This document shows, one piece after another, positions 41,348 through 50,165 of a DNA stretch of 64,000 bases. The notes beneath the pieces are model-generated. The model did not search any database. It saw only the letters and a list, made by a program, of their open reading frames with translations, and was not told the DNA's origin. Position 1 is the stretch's first letter. The number at the start of each line of letters is the position of its first letter. The position numbers and the translations under genes were made by a program. This DNA comes from Balneolaceae bacterium (GTDB taxonomy: Bacteria > Bacteroidota > Rhodothermia > Balneolales > Balneolaceae). The stretch is taken from NCBI GenBank assembly GCA_034521495.1, contig JAXHMK010000022.1:186001-250000 (forward strand). The letters are read 5' to 3'.

Positions 41348-43126
41348 ATGACCTTTGAAATAGCTTTTGTATTTCTGCTGTTGGTTGTAGCCGTTTTTCT
41401 CTTCATTACCGACTATGTAACCTTCGATGTTACAGCTATTATCATAATGGCGTGCCTTTTAGGATCGGGTATTCTTACACCTACAGAAGGCCTCTCGGGA
41501 TTTAGTAATCCAGCTACCGTTACTGTGGCAGCAATGTTTGTATTAAGTGAGGGGATGAGGCGAACCGGTATACTAAATACCGCAGGTGATTTCTTTTCAG
41601 AGAAGATGCAGCAGAATTTTAACTACTGGTTTTTTGCACTTCTTCTTTTCATTTGTGTGATTTCTGCATTTATCAATAACACGGCGGCCGTTGCAATTTT
41701 TATTCCCGTGATTATGGGAATTGCCTCAAAAGTTGGAGTGAGTCCCTCCCGAATGCTAATGCCACTCTCTTTTGCCGGAATGATCGGTGGAACTACAACA
41801 CTGATTGGTACATCCACAAACATCCTGGTAAGCTCAATTGCTGTAGATAGGGGGATGAGTGCAATCAGTATGTTTGAGCTGACTCCAATGGGGCTCATCT
41901 TTATTGTATCAGGTTTTATTTTTCTCTTTACAGTTGGGATAAAGATGATTCCTGAGCGTAGAAAAGAGGAGGAGCTGACCAAAGAGTATGAGATGCAGCA
42001 TTATCTTACAGATATTAAAATTAATGATGATTCTTCACTCGTAGGCACATACCTGGATGAAGAAGATTTAACAAAAAACCTGGATTTGGATGTGATTCGG
42101 GTTTTTAAACAGAACGATGATTCATCAGCAAAAAGGAATCAAATCAAGATTGAGGGCGGAGATATTTTACGAATCCGCGGAAATGTAGACGAGATGAAAA
42201 AGTTGATGAAAAGTGAAGATGTTTCACTGCTTCCCTCAAGAGAATGGATGGATAAAGACCTTGAACACGGCCGCGATGCGATTGTTGAGGCCGTTATTGC
42301 ACCTGAATCATCCCTTGTAAAAACAAAACTGGGAGACTTTCCTTTCTATGAAAATATTGGGGCAGTGCCACTGGCTATTCGTCAGCGGGGAGAAGTTAAG
42401 CATGATGACTTAGCAGATATAGAGCTTTCAGGAGGAGATTCAATCTTGTTGAGTATGAGTACTGAGAGATCAGCAGAGCTTGAAGATGAACCGGCATTTG
42501 TGTTGGTTTCAAAAATCGACACCATCTTGTATCGCGAGGAAAAAACATATTGGGCACTTGGAATCCTGGCGGGTGTGGTATCAACAGCTGCTTTGGGTAT
42601 TACTTCTATTGTAATAAGTGCCGTGATTGGAGTGATCCTAATGATTTTAACGGGGTGTCTTCGAACGGACGAAGCATACGAGGCAATTAACTGGAAGGTT
42701 GTAATGCTTCTTGCCGGAGTGTTGCCGTTGGGCACAGCAATGGATAAGACCGGTGCCGCTGAATTAATGGCCACAGGTATGGTGGATACACTTGCAACAT
42801 TTGGCCCAACGATATTGATGTCCGGCTTTTTTCTGCTAACGCTTATCATCACTGCTGTTATGTCTAATAATGCATCGGCAGCTCTTCTGGCACCCATCGC
42901 AATTGAGGCTGCGTCAACCATCAATGTAAACCCGCAAGCTTTCTTGTATGCTGTTACATTTGCTGCTTCACTCAGCCTGATTACTCCATTCGGATATCAG
43001 ACAAATACCATGATTTACGGGCCGGGCCACTATACAATAAAAGATTTTTTCAAAATCGGACTCCCTCTCAATATCATTTTTTGGATTCTTGCAACAATCT
43101 TTATCCCCATGATATGGCCGTTTTAA
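41348..43126 (+). CDS. SLC13-family permease with RCK_C (TrkA-C) domains
   Basis: A 592-residue inner-membrane transporter of the divalent anion:Na+ symporter (DASS/ArsB-like) type. Two membrane halves (about 1-205 and 400-592) contain the family signatures GLSGFSNPATVTVAAMFVL, INNTAAVAIFIPVIM, GGTTTLIGTSTNILV, and MSNNASAALLAPIAIEAA. Between them lie two cytosolic RCK_C domains (about 215-390). Such arrangements are seen in sulfate, dicarboxylate or uncharacterised anion carriers. It is not clearly in an operon; the RES toxin gene converges on it with 8 nt between stops. Confidence 0.9.
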   Translation: MTFEIAFVFLLLVVAVFLFITDYVTFDVTAIIIMACLLGSGILTPTEGLSGFSNPATVTVAAMFVLSEGMRRTGILNTAGDFFSEKMQQNFNYWFFALLLFICVISAFINNTAAVAIFIPVIMGIASKVGVSPSRMLMPLSFAGMIGGTTTLIGTSTNILVSSIAVDRGMSAISMFELTPMGLIFIVSGFIFLFTVGIKMIPERRKEEELTKEYEMQHYLTDIKINDDSSLVGTYLDEEDLTKNLDLDVIRVFKQNDDSSAKRNQIKIEGGDILRIRGNVDEMKKLMKSEDVSLLPSREWMDKDLEHGRDAIVEAVIAPESSLVKTKLGDFPFYENIGAVPLAIRQRGEVKHDDLADIELSGGDSILLSMSTERSAELEDEPAFVLVSKIDTILYREEKTYWALGILAGVVSTAALGITSIVISAVIGVILMILTGCLRTDEAYEAINWKVVMLLAGVLPLGTAMDKTGAAELMATGMVDTLATFGPTILMSGFFLLTLIITAVMSNNASAALLAPIAIEAASTINVNPQAFLYAVTFAASLSLITPFGYQTNTMIYGPGHYTIKDFFKIGLPLNIIFWILATIFIPMIWPF

Positions 43127-43134
43127 GTGATATT

Positions 43135-43578
43135 TTATAATCTCTGATCAAAGCTAAATGGTGTGATATTGTGAACTTTTACCTTAGAAAATTCAGCGTG
43201 CTGCGGATTGATCAGAATATTGGTTTCCTCCCGAATAATGGAAGAAGGTACTTCCAAAAGCAGAGATTCGGAAGTTTCTATCCATTGGTCACCGATTTTC
43301 TGGCATTGATGATAGTTATCCATTTGATGCCATCCATCCGGTAAATTTTCTGGTTTGATCAGTTTTGCTGATATATGATCCGGAATATAAATTTCTGTGA
43401 TTTTAAACTGCTGATTCAAGCCTTCCCCGGATCGGTGTACCAGATTTTCCAGGCATGCGAGCGCGCGCGAGGAAGCTGTATAAATAATATCTGTTCCTTT
43501 AGAATTCCATCGTGCAGGATAGCCGGATGCCGTTAACACACCTGCCCAGCGTTTTGTAGTGATGCGAAAAACAACCAC
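43135..43578 (-). CDS. RES-domain toxin
   Basis: A 147-residue RES protein, an ADP-ribosyltransferase-fold toxin that destroys NAD+. It shows the N-terminal VVFRITTKRW (Arg5), GYPARWNSKGTDIIYTASS, ALACLENLVH (a Glu) and the C-terminal EVPSSIIREETNILINPQH with a Ser, which match the RES triad pattern. The start overlaps or abuts the antitoxin stop at 43578. The pair is a chromosomal toxin-antitoxin system; placement between a transporter and an ABC operon suggests no functional link with either. Confidence 0.9.
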   Translation of the reverse strand: MVVFRITTKRWAGVLTASGYPARWNSKGTDIIYTASSRALACLENLVHRSGEGLNQQFKITEIYIPDHISAKLIKPENLPDGWHQMDNYHQCQKIGDQWIETSESLLLEVPSSIIREETNILINPQHAEFSKVKVHNITPFSFDQRL

Positions 43579-44027
43579 TATGCCAGTGTGCCAAACTCAA
43601 TGCGAATGACCTCTTCGCGAACCAGATCAATACCGCCGGATGTTTGCATAAGTGAAAACGGCTTTTGCCCGCCAAGCCCGGGTGCAGGTTTTTGAAGCCA
43701 GCGATTGAACGATTCGAGAGAGCCAAATACCTGTTCTGCTTTTTGATACAGTGCGATTATTTTTAGCAACTGCTCACTGTTTTGTGCACTTAAATGCTTC
43801 CCCTCTTTTTCGTAACGCTGAATAGTTTTGAAGGAGACATTTAAAAGGCCGGAAAGCTCTTGATTGGAAAATTCTGTAATCTCCTGAAGATCGAAGAAGG
43901 CAGATGCAGGCAGGCCAAGTTGTGCCTTGTTTACCAAACTAAACTGGTTTTCTTCGTTAACTTCGTATTTGGTAGCAACCTCTCTGACCAAATTTTTCTC
44001 TTTGTTGTACTCTTGCTTGTTATCCAT
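43578..44027 (-). CDS. Xre/MbcA/ParS-type antitoxin
   Basis: 149 residues: an N-terminal Xre-like HTH region (FSNQELSGLLNVSFKTIQRYEKEGKHL) followed by a DUF2384 toxin-binding domain (KAEQVFGSLESFNRWLQKPAPGLGGQKPFSLMQT, GIDLVREEVIRIEFG). It neutralises the RES toxin encoded immediately after it and represses their common promoter. The palindromic operator at 44041-44077 stands 13 nt before the ATG. Confidence 0.92.
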   Translation of the reverse strand: MDNKQEYNKEKNLVREVATKYEVNEENQFSLVNKAQLGLPASAFFDLQEITEFSNQELSGLLNVSFKTIQRYEKEGKHLSAQNSEQLLKIIALYQKAEQVFGSLESFNRWLQKPAPGLGGQKPFSLMQTSGGIDLVREEVIRIEFGTLA

Positions 44028-44040
44028 AACAGTATTTTAA

Positions 44041-44077
44041 ATAGAAATATGTCTATTATTATAAGACATTTTTCTAT
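44041..44077. promoter_or_regulatory. Operator of the RES-Xre toxin-antitoxin operon
   Basis: ATAGAAATATGTCT (44041-44054) and AGACATTTTTCTAT (44064-44077) are inverted repeats matching at 13 of 14 positions with a 9-nt A/T spacer, directly before the antitoxin start. This is the expected binding site for a dimeric Xre antitoxin. Confidence 0.7.
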
Positions 44078-44098
44078 GTTTTAAAAATACCTGTTAAT

Positions 44099-44890
44099 CT
44101 AATTTTTATAAATGGTTGGATCGGGCATGTCGTTTTCAAAGAAAACAAACCGGTTACTAAATATAATGGCCAGGAAAACGGAGAGTATAGTACCGGTAAA
44201 AATTGCCAGCATTATCATGATTTGGTACTGGATGGCTGTCATAGGCGAACTTCCACTTAAAATCTGACCGGTCATCATTCCCGGGAGAGAAACAAGCCCG
44301 ATGGTTGCCATACTTGCCAATGTAGGGTTTGCTGATTTCTGAAGCGCCCGCTGAAAAAATGGATAGAGCGCCTCTGATCGTGTGGCCCCCGATGCAAGAT
44401 AAAACTGGTATCGCTCTTTATTTTCCTTCAAATTATAATAAAAATCATTGATGCCAATTACGTTACTTCGAAGACAATTGCCTAAAACCATTCCTGTAAT
44501 CGGGATGGCATACTGAGCTTCCAGAATTGTTCGAAGCTGAATCACCACTTCAAGAAAAAAGAAATCGATCATAACAATTCCGAAGAATGTAGCCCCAAAG
44601 ATGGGAATGACTAACGAAGCTTTTTGCCTTAGATCACTTCTGTCAATGGTGGCAAAATCGGCCACAATAACCATGACAAGAATCCAGGCCAGGTTCAGCC
44701 AGGGATTGTCGTACTCAAAAATATATTCCAGGTAATATCCAACAAAGAGCAGCTGGAGTGTCATCCGAATGGTGGCGATTACCATTTTTCGGTTCAGCCC
44801 TGTTTGATACCACCAGAGAATAGCAGCAGGAATCAATAGACTCAGGAAGCCAATTGCAAGCTGAAACCAACTAAGCTCAATAATTTCCAT
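44099..44890 (-). CDS. fetB: ABC transporter permease, FetB/UPF0014 family
   Basis: About 263 residues with seven hydrophobic segments. Family motifs: ILWWYQTGLNRKMVIATIRMTLQLLFVGYYL split across the first helices, PITGMVLGNC, LASGATRSEALYPFFQRAL and TIGLVSLPGMMTGQILSG. With the ATPase just upstream it forms a FetAB-type exporter, shown in E. coli to relieve iron stress. I chose ATG 44890 (10 nt after the fetA stop) over GTG 44926, as this gives the usual length. Confidence 0.88.
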   Translation of the reverse strand: MEIIELSWFQLAIGFLSLLIPAAILWWYQTGLNRKMVIATIRMTLQLLFVGYYLEYIFEYDNPWLNLAWILVMVIVADFATIDRSDLRQKASLVIPIFGATFFGIVMIDFFFLEVVIQLRTILEAQYAIPITGMVLGNCLRSNVIGINDFYYNLKENKERYQFYLASGATRSEALYPFFQRALQKSANPTLASMATIGLVSLPGMMTGQILSGSSPMTAIQYQIMIMLAIFTGTILSVFLAIIFSNRFVFFENDMPDPTIYKN

Positions 44891-44900
44891 AACAATTTGC

Positions 44901-45518
44901 TTATTGCATTTCGATGATTCGATCACACCGTTCCACCCAAAACGGATCGTGGGAAGTGGATAAAATAGTCCGGTCTGAATTTAACAACAGATCTGCAAGT
45001 TTCTCTTTGGATTCACGATCCAGCGCCGAGGTCGGCTCATCCAACAGCATCAGGGATTTGTCCATCAAAATGCAGATTAAAATTCCAACCCGCTGACGCT
45101 GACCGGTGGACAAATCAGAGAATGTTTTTTCGAGAATTGATGACTCCATTCCCAAGTCATCTAATAAGTCTTCAATCGATTTTATATCAGGTTTTTTTGT
45201 AGAACTGTTCTTGAATTCAAAGGGGTAATGAATAACTTCTTTCACGGAACCAATTCCGATATTCAAATCCTGTGGAAGCCAGGCAGTTTCTTTTCGGAAT
45301 GATTGCAAAGTCCCATCTCTTAGGATAGTACCATTGTATAGAAATTCACCTTTATCCGGAGATTCAAAACCAAGAATGAGTCGAAATAGAGTGGATTTCC
45401 CACTCCCTGATTCTCCTTTCAAGACAAGTTTTTCACCTTCTTTTAATCCAAAAGAGAAATCATTAAAAATGATCTCATCGCCATATTTAAAATGGATATT
45501 TTTGCCTTCGAGTAGCAT
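44901..45518 (-). CDS. fetA: ABC transporter ATP-binding protein, FetA-type
   Basis: A 205-residue ATPase: Walker A GESGSGKSTLFRL, Q-loop TAWLPQDLNIG, signature LSTGQRQRVGIL, Walker B KSLMLLDEPTSALD and the switch His in STSHDPFW. Its small size is normal for FetA/YbbL. The partner permease follows on the same strand. The FetAB system is thought to export iron or another metal under oxidative stress. No clear Fur box is seen in the 90 nt upstream. Confidence 0.9.
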   Translation of the reverse strand: MLLEGKNIHFKYGDEIIFNDFSFGLKEGEKLVLKGESGSGKSTLFRLILGFESPDKGEFLYNGTILRDGTLQSFRKETAWLPQDLNIGIGSVKEVIHYPFEFKNSSTKKPDIKSIEDLLDDLGMESSILEKTFSDLSTGQRQRVGILICILMDKSLMLLDEPTSALDRESKEKLADLLLNSDRTILSTSHDPFWVERCDRIIEMQ

Positions 45519-45610
45519 AAGGTAGTTTGTTTATTTGCCAATAAGGTAGAGAAGCTTTTGAGTTTGGCAAAAAAGAATATTGAGCAGTGAAGTACGGCTA
45601 ATGGAGAATG

Positions 45611-45961
45611 TTATTCACCAATCATCTTTTCAAGTTCATCACAAGAAAAACCCAGTAGTTTCATTTTCTGAAAGAACACGGGTACGTCATGTTCAATAAA
45701 CTCTCTGCGTTGCAGCTCAAGTGTTTTTTGATAGGCTCCCTCTGCGATAAAATGACCAACACCACGCTTATTTATTAAGATTTCTTCATCCTGCAGGATC
45801 TGAAAGGCCCGCATTGCTGTATTTGGATTGACCTCCATTTGCACGGCAATCTCCCGAACGGATGGAACGCGGTCATCCGTTTTCCACTTTTTTTTGAGGA
45901 TCTGTTTACAGAAATAGTCTGAGATCTGTTTATAGATCGGTTCTTTATCTGTGAAATCCAT
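45611..45961 (-). CDS. GntR-family (YtrA-type) regulator
   Basis: About 116 residues from ATG 45961: a winged HTH (DRVPSVREIAVQMEVNPNTAMRAFQILQDEEILINKRGVGHFIAE) with the short C-terminal helices of the YtrA subfamily, which control ABC transporters. It is the last gene of the three-gene operon 47572-45611 and overlaps the permease stop by one base (TGATG). It likely represses the operon through the perfect palindrome at 47598-47615. The longer frame up to 46057 overlaps the permease gene and is not credible. Confidence 0.9.
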   Translation of the reverse strand: MDFTDKEPIYKQISDYFCKQILKKKWKTDDRVPSVREIAVQMEVNPNTAMRAFQILQDEEILINKRGVGHFIAEGAYQKTLELQRREFIEHDVPVFFQKMKLLGFSCDELEKMIGE

Positions 45962-46728
45962 CAGGCCACCTGCTTGTTTTTGAGTTGCAAATAACTGAGC
46001 CAAATAAAGAACAGGGTGAATCCAATACCGAGAATATACTTGATCGGCGTAATCCATTGTTGTGCATCTAACTGTATGTTGATAGAGAGGTCTTGATTCT
46101 GAGAAAGGCCAAATATCAACATTCCAATATTCAGTATAAAAATAGTACCTAACACAAAAACGATGATAACAAGCAGTGTTTTTATGAACGTATTCTTCTT
46201 GAAATAGACAGCTCCCAACAGAAAAATGCTCTGGTAAAAGAAAAATCTGAGAACCATTGACAAAACATCTGCGGAAAATGGATTGAAGAGATTAAAAGGA
46301 GTCCAATGCCCGGTATTAACTCCCTTTATGGTTTCGATTAAAAGACTCAGAGCTACTATGGCCACCATAGATACTACAGTATAAACAACGGATCCTGCAA
46401 ACCAAGCGGCAAAAAGTTTTTCCGAGGTTGTTGAAGGAAGTGTAAGAAATTGGAAAGCTTTTGTTGGCGAGTGGACTTCATTAAATATCATGCTTGTCAG
46501 GATCAATCCGCCCAGCGTGTAAAGAGAAAGTGTAAGTCCGCGAATGGCAATGAAGCCCGGCCGATCTACACTGAACATGGTTGAAATGGTAGGAAGTACA
46601 GCAATTGCTAAAAGGAAACCCGCGATGCAGAGAAACCCGATCAGCCAGGTTCGCTGGTTCAGGGCCACGTATCTCTTTAAGACCAATTGAAACCGGGAAA
46701 TAGAAAATTGATTATTTATTGTACTCAT
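45961..46728 (-). CDS. ABC transporter membrane subunit
   Basis: 255 residues with six hydrophobic helices (for example LIGFLCIAGFLLAIAVLPTI, LYTLGGLILTSMIFNEV, VVSMVAIVALSLLI, LLVIIVFVLGTIFILNIGMLI, YILGIGFTLFFIWLSYL). The FNEVHSPTKAFQFLTLPSTTSEKLFAAW loop is typical of ABC-2-like permeases coupled with YtrA-type regulators. The substrate is unknown; such systems export antimicrobial peptides or lipids. It is 7 nt after the ATPase and one base overlaps the regulator. Confidence 0.85.
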   Translation of the reverse strand: MSTINNQFSISRFQLVLKRYVALNQRTWLIGFLCIAGFLLAIAVLPTISTMFSVDRPGFIAIRGLTLSLYTLGGLILTSMIFNEVHSPTKAFQFLTLPSTTSEKLFAAWFAGSVVYTVVSMVAIVALSLLIETIKGVNTGHWTPFNLFNPFSADVLSMVLRFFFYQSIFLLGAVYFKKNTFIKTLLVIIVFVLGTIFILNIGMLIFGLSQNQDLSINIQLDAQQWITPIKYILGIGFTLFFIWLSYLQLKNKQVA

Positions 46729-46735
46729 AATTCAA

Positions 46736-47572
46736 TCAAGATTTAAACTGGTTGTTGATCAGATCTTGCTTTTGGATAATTCCGTTGAACAGGAGTTCAA
46801 GATCAATCTGAGTTTCCTTAGAGCTTTTATTTTTTTTAACGATGGCGGCTTTTCCTCCGAAAGCATCTTCGCTGTACAACACAATCCTGTCGCTGTCATC
46901 TGATATTTTTTCGAAGTTGAGCGTCTTCGAAATATTGATTACGCTCTGGTGGAAAATGATTTTGCCATTGTTCAAAACTATAATATGATCGATAATGCTA
47001 TCGAGATCCCGAACCTGGTGGGTAGAGATCAAAAAACAGCGTTCGGACTGATCAGTGCCCGCCATTATTTTTCGAAACTGGCTTTTAGACGGAATATCGA
47101 GTCCGTTAGTCGGTTCGTCCATCAAAACCACTTTGGAATGGGTAGACAGGGCAAAGGCGATTAAAAATTTCTTTCGCTGGCCGTATGAAAGTTCGGTGAG
47201 ATTTTTCTGTCTGTTGACCTGGAATTCGTCAAGAATTTCAACTAAATAGGATCGATCAAACCGCGGATAGAAAGGAGCATGCAAATCTACATACCTATCA
47301 GCGTTCATTTTTGGCAGATCGAACTGTTCCGGTAGGATATAAATCTCACTCATTGTCTCAGGGAGACGTTTTCTGACGTTTTTTCCAAGTACGTTGCACG
47401 ATCCCTTTTTTGGAAACAACATTCCTGAAAGATGATTCAGAAGAGTAGTTTTACCGGCTCCATTCAAGCCAAAGAGCCCATATGTGTTTCCCGGCTCAAG
47501 AGTCATATTTAAACCGGTAAAAAGGGGTTGGCTTTTATTAAATGCAAATGTCAGATTTTCAACAGTAACCAT
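46736..47572 (-). CDS. ABC transporter ATP-binding protein (YtrB/BcrA-like)
   Basis: 278 residues: Walker A GLNGAGKTTLLNHL, signature LSYGQRKKFLIAF, Walker B KVVLMDEPTNGLD and a switch His in ISTHQVRD, then an ~80-residue C-terminal extension. It is the first gene of a three-gene operon with permease and GntR regulator. Its start lies 25 nt from the palindrome at 47598-47615, so expression is probably blocked when the regulator is bound. Confidence 0.92.
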   Translation of the reverse strand: MVTVENLTFAFNKSQPLFTGLNMTLEPGNTYGLFGLNGAGKTTLLNHLSGMLFPKKGSCNVLGKNVRKRLPETMSEIYILPEQFDLPKMNADRYVDLHAPFYPRFDRSYLVEILDEFQVNRQKNLTELSYGQRKKFLIAFALSTHSKVVLMDEPTNGLDIPSKSQFRKIMAGTDQSERCFLISTHQVRDLDSIIDHIIVLNNGKIIFHQSVINISKTLNFEKISDDSDRIVLYSEDAFGGKAAIVKKNKSSKETQIDLELLFNGIIQKQDLINNQFKS

Positions 47573-47597
47573 AACTTTATAAGTTTATTATCTTATA

Positions 47598-47615
47598 GTA
47601 TTAGTATACTAATAC
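47598..47615. promoter_or_regulatory. Perfect 18-bp palindromic operator of the GntR-ABC operon
   Basis: GTATTAGTATACTAATAC reads the same on both strands with no spacer. It stands 25 bp upstream of the ATPase ATG. YtrA-type GntR proteins bind such A/T-rich dyads. Confidence 0.8.
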
Positions 47616-48040
47616 ACATAAACAATAGCAATCTGCAGAAATGTTCAGTCCATTGATCTAAAATAGATAGTTCTTAGTGCCAAACCGGATTAATATTCAC
47701 GGTTAAAAATGAACTATTTCGGGCAGAGCCCACGAGGTATCAACTTATAATCCAAATTTTTTAAACAATCTATGCACTTATTGTGAAGTGTCCCCACTTT
47801 GAAGGGGGCAATGGGGGATGAACTCCTGTGTCTCAGAACCAAGGTCTGGACACTTCAAAACTCAGATAGTCATCCCCCAGCTCACTCCGCATGCTTTTCC
47901 CCTTCAAAGGGGGACTTAAATCTTTTCCGCCCCGGTGAGTCGTGGAATTAAACCACTTAAATTAAAACATTTATCTTAGTTACTGCTTTCTAAATGAATG
48001 TAGGTTCAATGAAATAGAGGCAATTCTTGTTATACTATTT
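47616..48040. repeat. Intergenic inverted repeat (CCCCTTTGAAGGGG type)
   Basis: The left arm (about 47786-47821, with CCCCACTTTGAAGGGGG and TGGGGGATGA) is inverted at 47870-47917 (TCATCCCCCAG and CCCCTTCAAAGGGGGACTT). A second pair, GAAGTGTCC near 47785 and GGACACTTC near 47848, is nested. No gene. It could form a large stem in RNA; I have met the AAGTCCCCCTTTGAAGGGG theme as a dispersed repeat in this phylum. Confidence 0.55.
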
Positions 48041-50134
48041 ATGGCTGCCGGAACAGAAAAAAAACATAAAAAACTTGAGCGTACTCTTGGTTTAAGTGAG
48101 GCATTAACCATAGGAATCGGTACAATGGTTGGAGCCGGAATTTTTGTTTTTCCGGGTTTAGCAGCCGGAGAGGCAGGAGTTGCAGCAATATTATCCTTTG
48201 TTTTAGGTGGAGCAATAGCACTTCTTGTAGCACTATCCAGTTCAGAGTTAGCAACAGCCATGCCTGAGAATGGTGGGGCTTATTACTATGTGTCACGCAT
48301 TTTTGGTGCTAATGCCGGATTTATAGTAGGTGTGGGGCAGTGGGTCGGTCTTGTATTTGCAAGTGCTTTTTACCTGACAGGATTTGCTCAATACATGATT
48401 GAAATATTGGAAGAGGTGGGATTGAATTTGGGTGACCCGATGGTACTCATTGCCTTTCTTATTGCCATAATTTTAACGCTCGTTAATGTGTTGGGTACCA
48501 AGGGGGCAGGTAAATTGCAAAATCAAGTGGTGATTTCATTAGCTGCTATTCTTGTTTTACTATTCGGGTATGGCATTTTAGATGCCACCGGTTTGATTGG
48601 AGAAGCAGCAGTGCCTGACACTTTTGCTCCCAAGGGGTATTGGCCAGTTCTAACCACAACCGCTCTTATTTTTACTTCCTATCTTGGATTTGTACAGATT
48701 GCAAATGTAGCAGGAGAGATTAAAAATCCGGTTCAAAATCTGCCTCGTGCAATGATCGGAAGCGTAATTGTAGTAATGTTACTTTATGTGGCAGCACTGT
48801 TTGTTAGTACAAGTACGTTATCAAACGAAGAACTGGGTCAACTCGGTGAAACTGCAATGGTAGGTGTTGCGCGGGAATTAATAGGAGATTTTGGGGCCCT
48901 GGCAATTTTAACGGCGGGGCTTTTGGCAACTTTATCGAGTGCAAATGCTTCTATCTTAAGTTCATCACGTGCTGTTTATGCACTGAGTAAAGACGAAATG
49001 ATACCCAAATCAATCAGCAAGGTGAACGACCGTTTTGGTACTCCGCATATAGCTCTGATGGTTGTTGGAGTTCCCATGACAGGATTAACATTGATGGGCA
49101 GAATTGAAATATTGGCTGAGGTTGCTTCATTTTTACACCTCATTATGTATGGAATGATCTGCATAACCTTAATTAGAATTAAATACAATCGTCCCTGGTG
49201 GTATCAACCGGCTTTTCAATCCATGGGAAAATGGTCTGTGCCCGTATCGGGAGCGATTTTCAGTTTTGGATTGATCGCTTTTATGGAACCGTTGTCTATT
49301 TACCTGGGTTTTGGAGTGCTGGTCCTCTCTTTGATCTGGTATCTTCTTTTTGTTCCAGAAATTGTTTTTTCACTACCAGAAACAGCTCAGAAGGCTTACC
49401 AAATTAAACATCCCAGAGTTACAGTGGCCGTTGATATAGAAAATCCTAATGCTTTACCGAAAGCACTTTTAAAGGCTTTTAAAAATTTAAAGTTACTTGT
49501 ATTAGGCTACAGGTTGGTTCCGGAGCAAACAAGTCCCGAACAATCGAGAAAGGAATTTGAAGATGAAGCACAGGAAAATCTGAACGATGTTTTGAGCGAT
49601 CTTGAGGATCTGGACATAGAGATGGAAAGCGAACTTGTGTTTACACCTAATCTTCCCAAAACCATAAAGCAATATTCAGATGAATATGACAGCCACGCGG
49701 TTTTAACAGCACATCCTATAGAATCTGTAGATCGTTTATTAGTACCGATCTATTCAAAAGGCCAGGTAAACAGGCGTATTGCTTCAGTACTTCGGGAATT
49801 ATCCAAGTCAAGTGAGCTGCCGATATCGCTTTTGTTGCTGTCGGGTCGGGGGTCAGAATCGAAGGAGAATAAAGAGATAGAACAATTGAAACAAAATATG
49901 ATCACTGAATTGACACAGGCTGGAATTGCTGAAGATTTCATACGGGCAAGTAAAGCAGAGGTGAATAATATCGCAAAGGCGGTCTCAAAAATATCCGACG
50001 AAAATGATGTTCTTATACTCGGTGAACCGGAGGATATCGACAGAAACAGTTTCTTTAGAACTATACATCAAAAAATTGAAGATGCAGCAGAATGTCCTGT
50101 TATGGTAGTTTTAAAGGAAGAAGATTCCGAGTAG
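48041..50134 (+). CDS. APC-superfamily amino-acid permease with C-terminal USP-like domain
   Basis: 697 residues. The first ~440 form a 12-helix APC transporter: the opening GLSEALTIGIGTMVGAGIFVFPG carries the unwound-helix substrate site, ENGGAYYYVSRIFG and SANASILSSSRAVYALSKD are characteristic. From residue ~470 the protein is cytoplasmic, with a USP-like part (RLLVPIYSKGQVNRRIASVLREL ... VLILGEPEDIDRNSFFRTIHQKI ... PVMVVLKE). Fusions of this type are known among APC cation/amino-acid carriers. Substrate unknown. Single gene. Confidence 0.88.
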   Translation: MAAGTEKKHKKLERTLGLSEALTIGIGTMVGAGIFVFPGLAAGEAGVAAILSFVLGGAIALLVALSSSELATAMPENGGAYYYVSRIFGANAGFIVGVGQWVGLVFASAFYLTGFAQYMIEILEEVGLNLGDPMVLIAFLIAIILTLVNVLGTKGAGKLQNQVVISLAAILVLLFGYGILDATGLIGEAAVPDTFAPKGYWPVLTTTALIFTSYLGFVQIANVAGEIKNPVQNLPRAMIGSVIVVMLLYVAALFVSTSTLSNEELGQLGETAMVGVARELIGDFGALAILTAGLLATLSSANASILSSSRAVYALSKDEMIPKSISKVNDRFGTPHIALMVVGVPMTGLTLMGRIEILAEVASFLHLIMYGMICITLIRIKYNRPWWYQPAFQSMGKWSVPVSGAIFSFGLIAFMEPLSIYLGFGVLVLSLIWYLLFVPEIVFSLPETAQKAYQIKHPRVTVAVDIENPNALPKALLKAFKNLKLLVLGYRLVPEQTSPEQSRKEFEDEAQENLNDVLSDLEDLDIEMESELVFTPNLPKTIKQYSDEYDSHAVLTAHPIESVDRLLVPIYSKGQVNRRIASVLRELSKSSELPISLLLLSGRGSESKENKEIEQLKQNMITELTQAGIAEDFIRASKAEVNNIAKAVSKISDENDVLILGEPEDIDRNSFFRTIHQKIEDAAECPVMVVLKEEDSE

Positions 50135-50165
50135 TCAGTATTTTAAAAATATCAGTGGATGGTTT

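Noticed and set aside
45962-46057. Upstream extension of the GntR gene
   Set aside because: It lies within the permease coding sequence; ATG 45961 gives the normal family N-terminus and a TGATG overlap.
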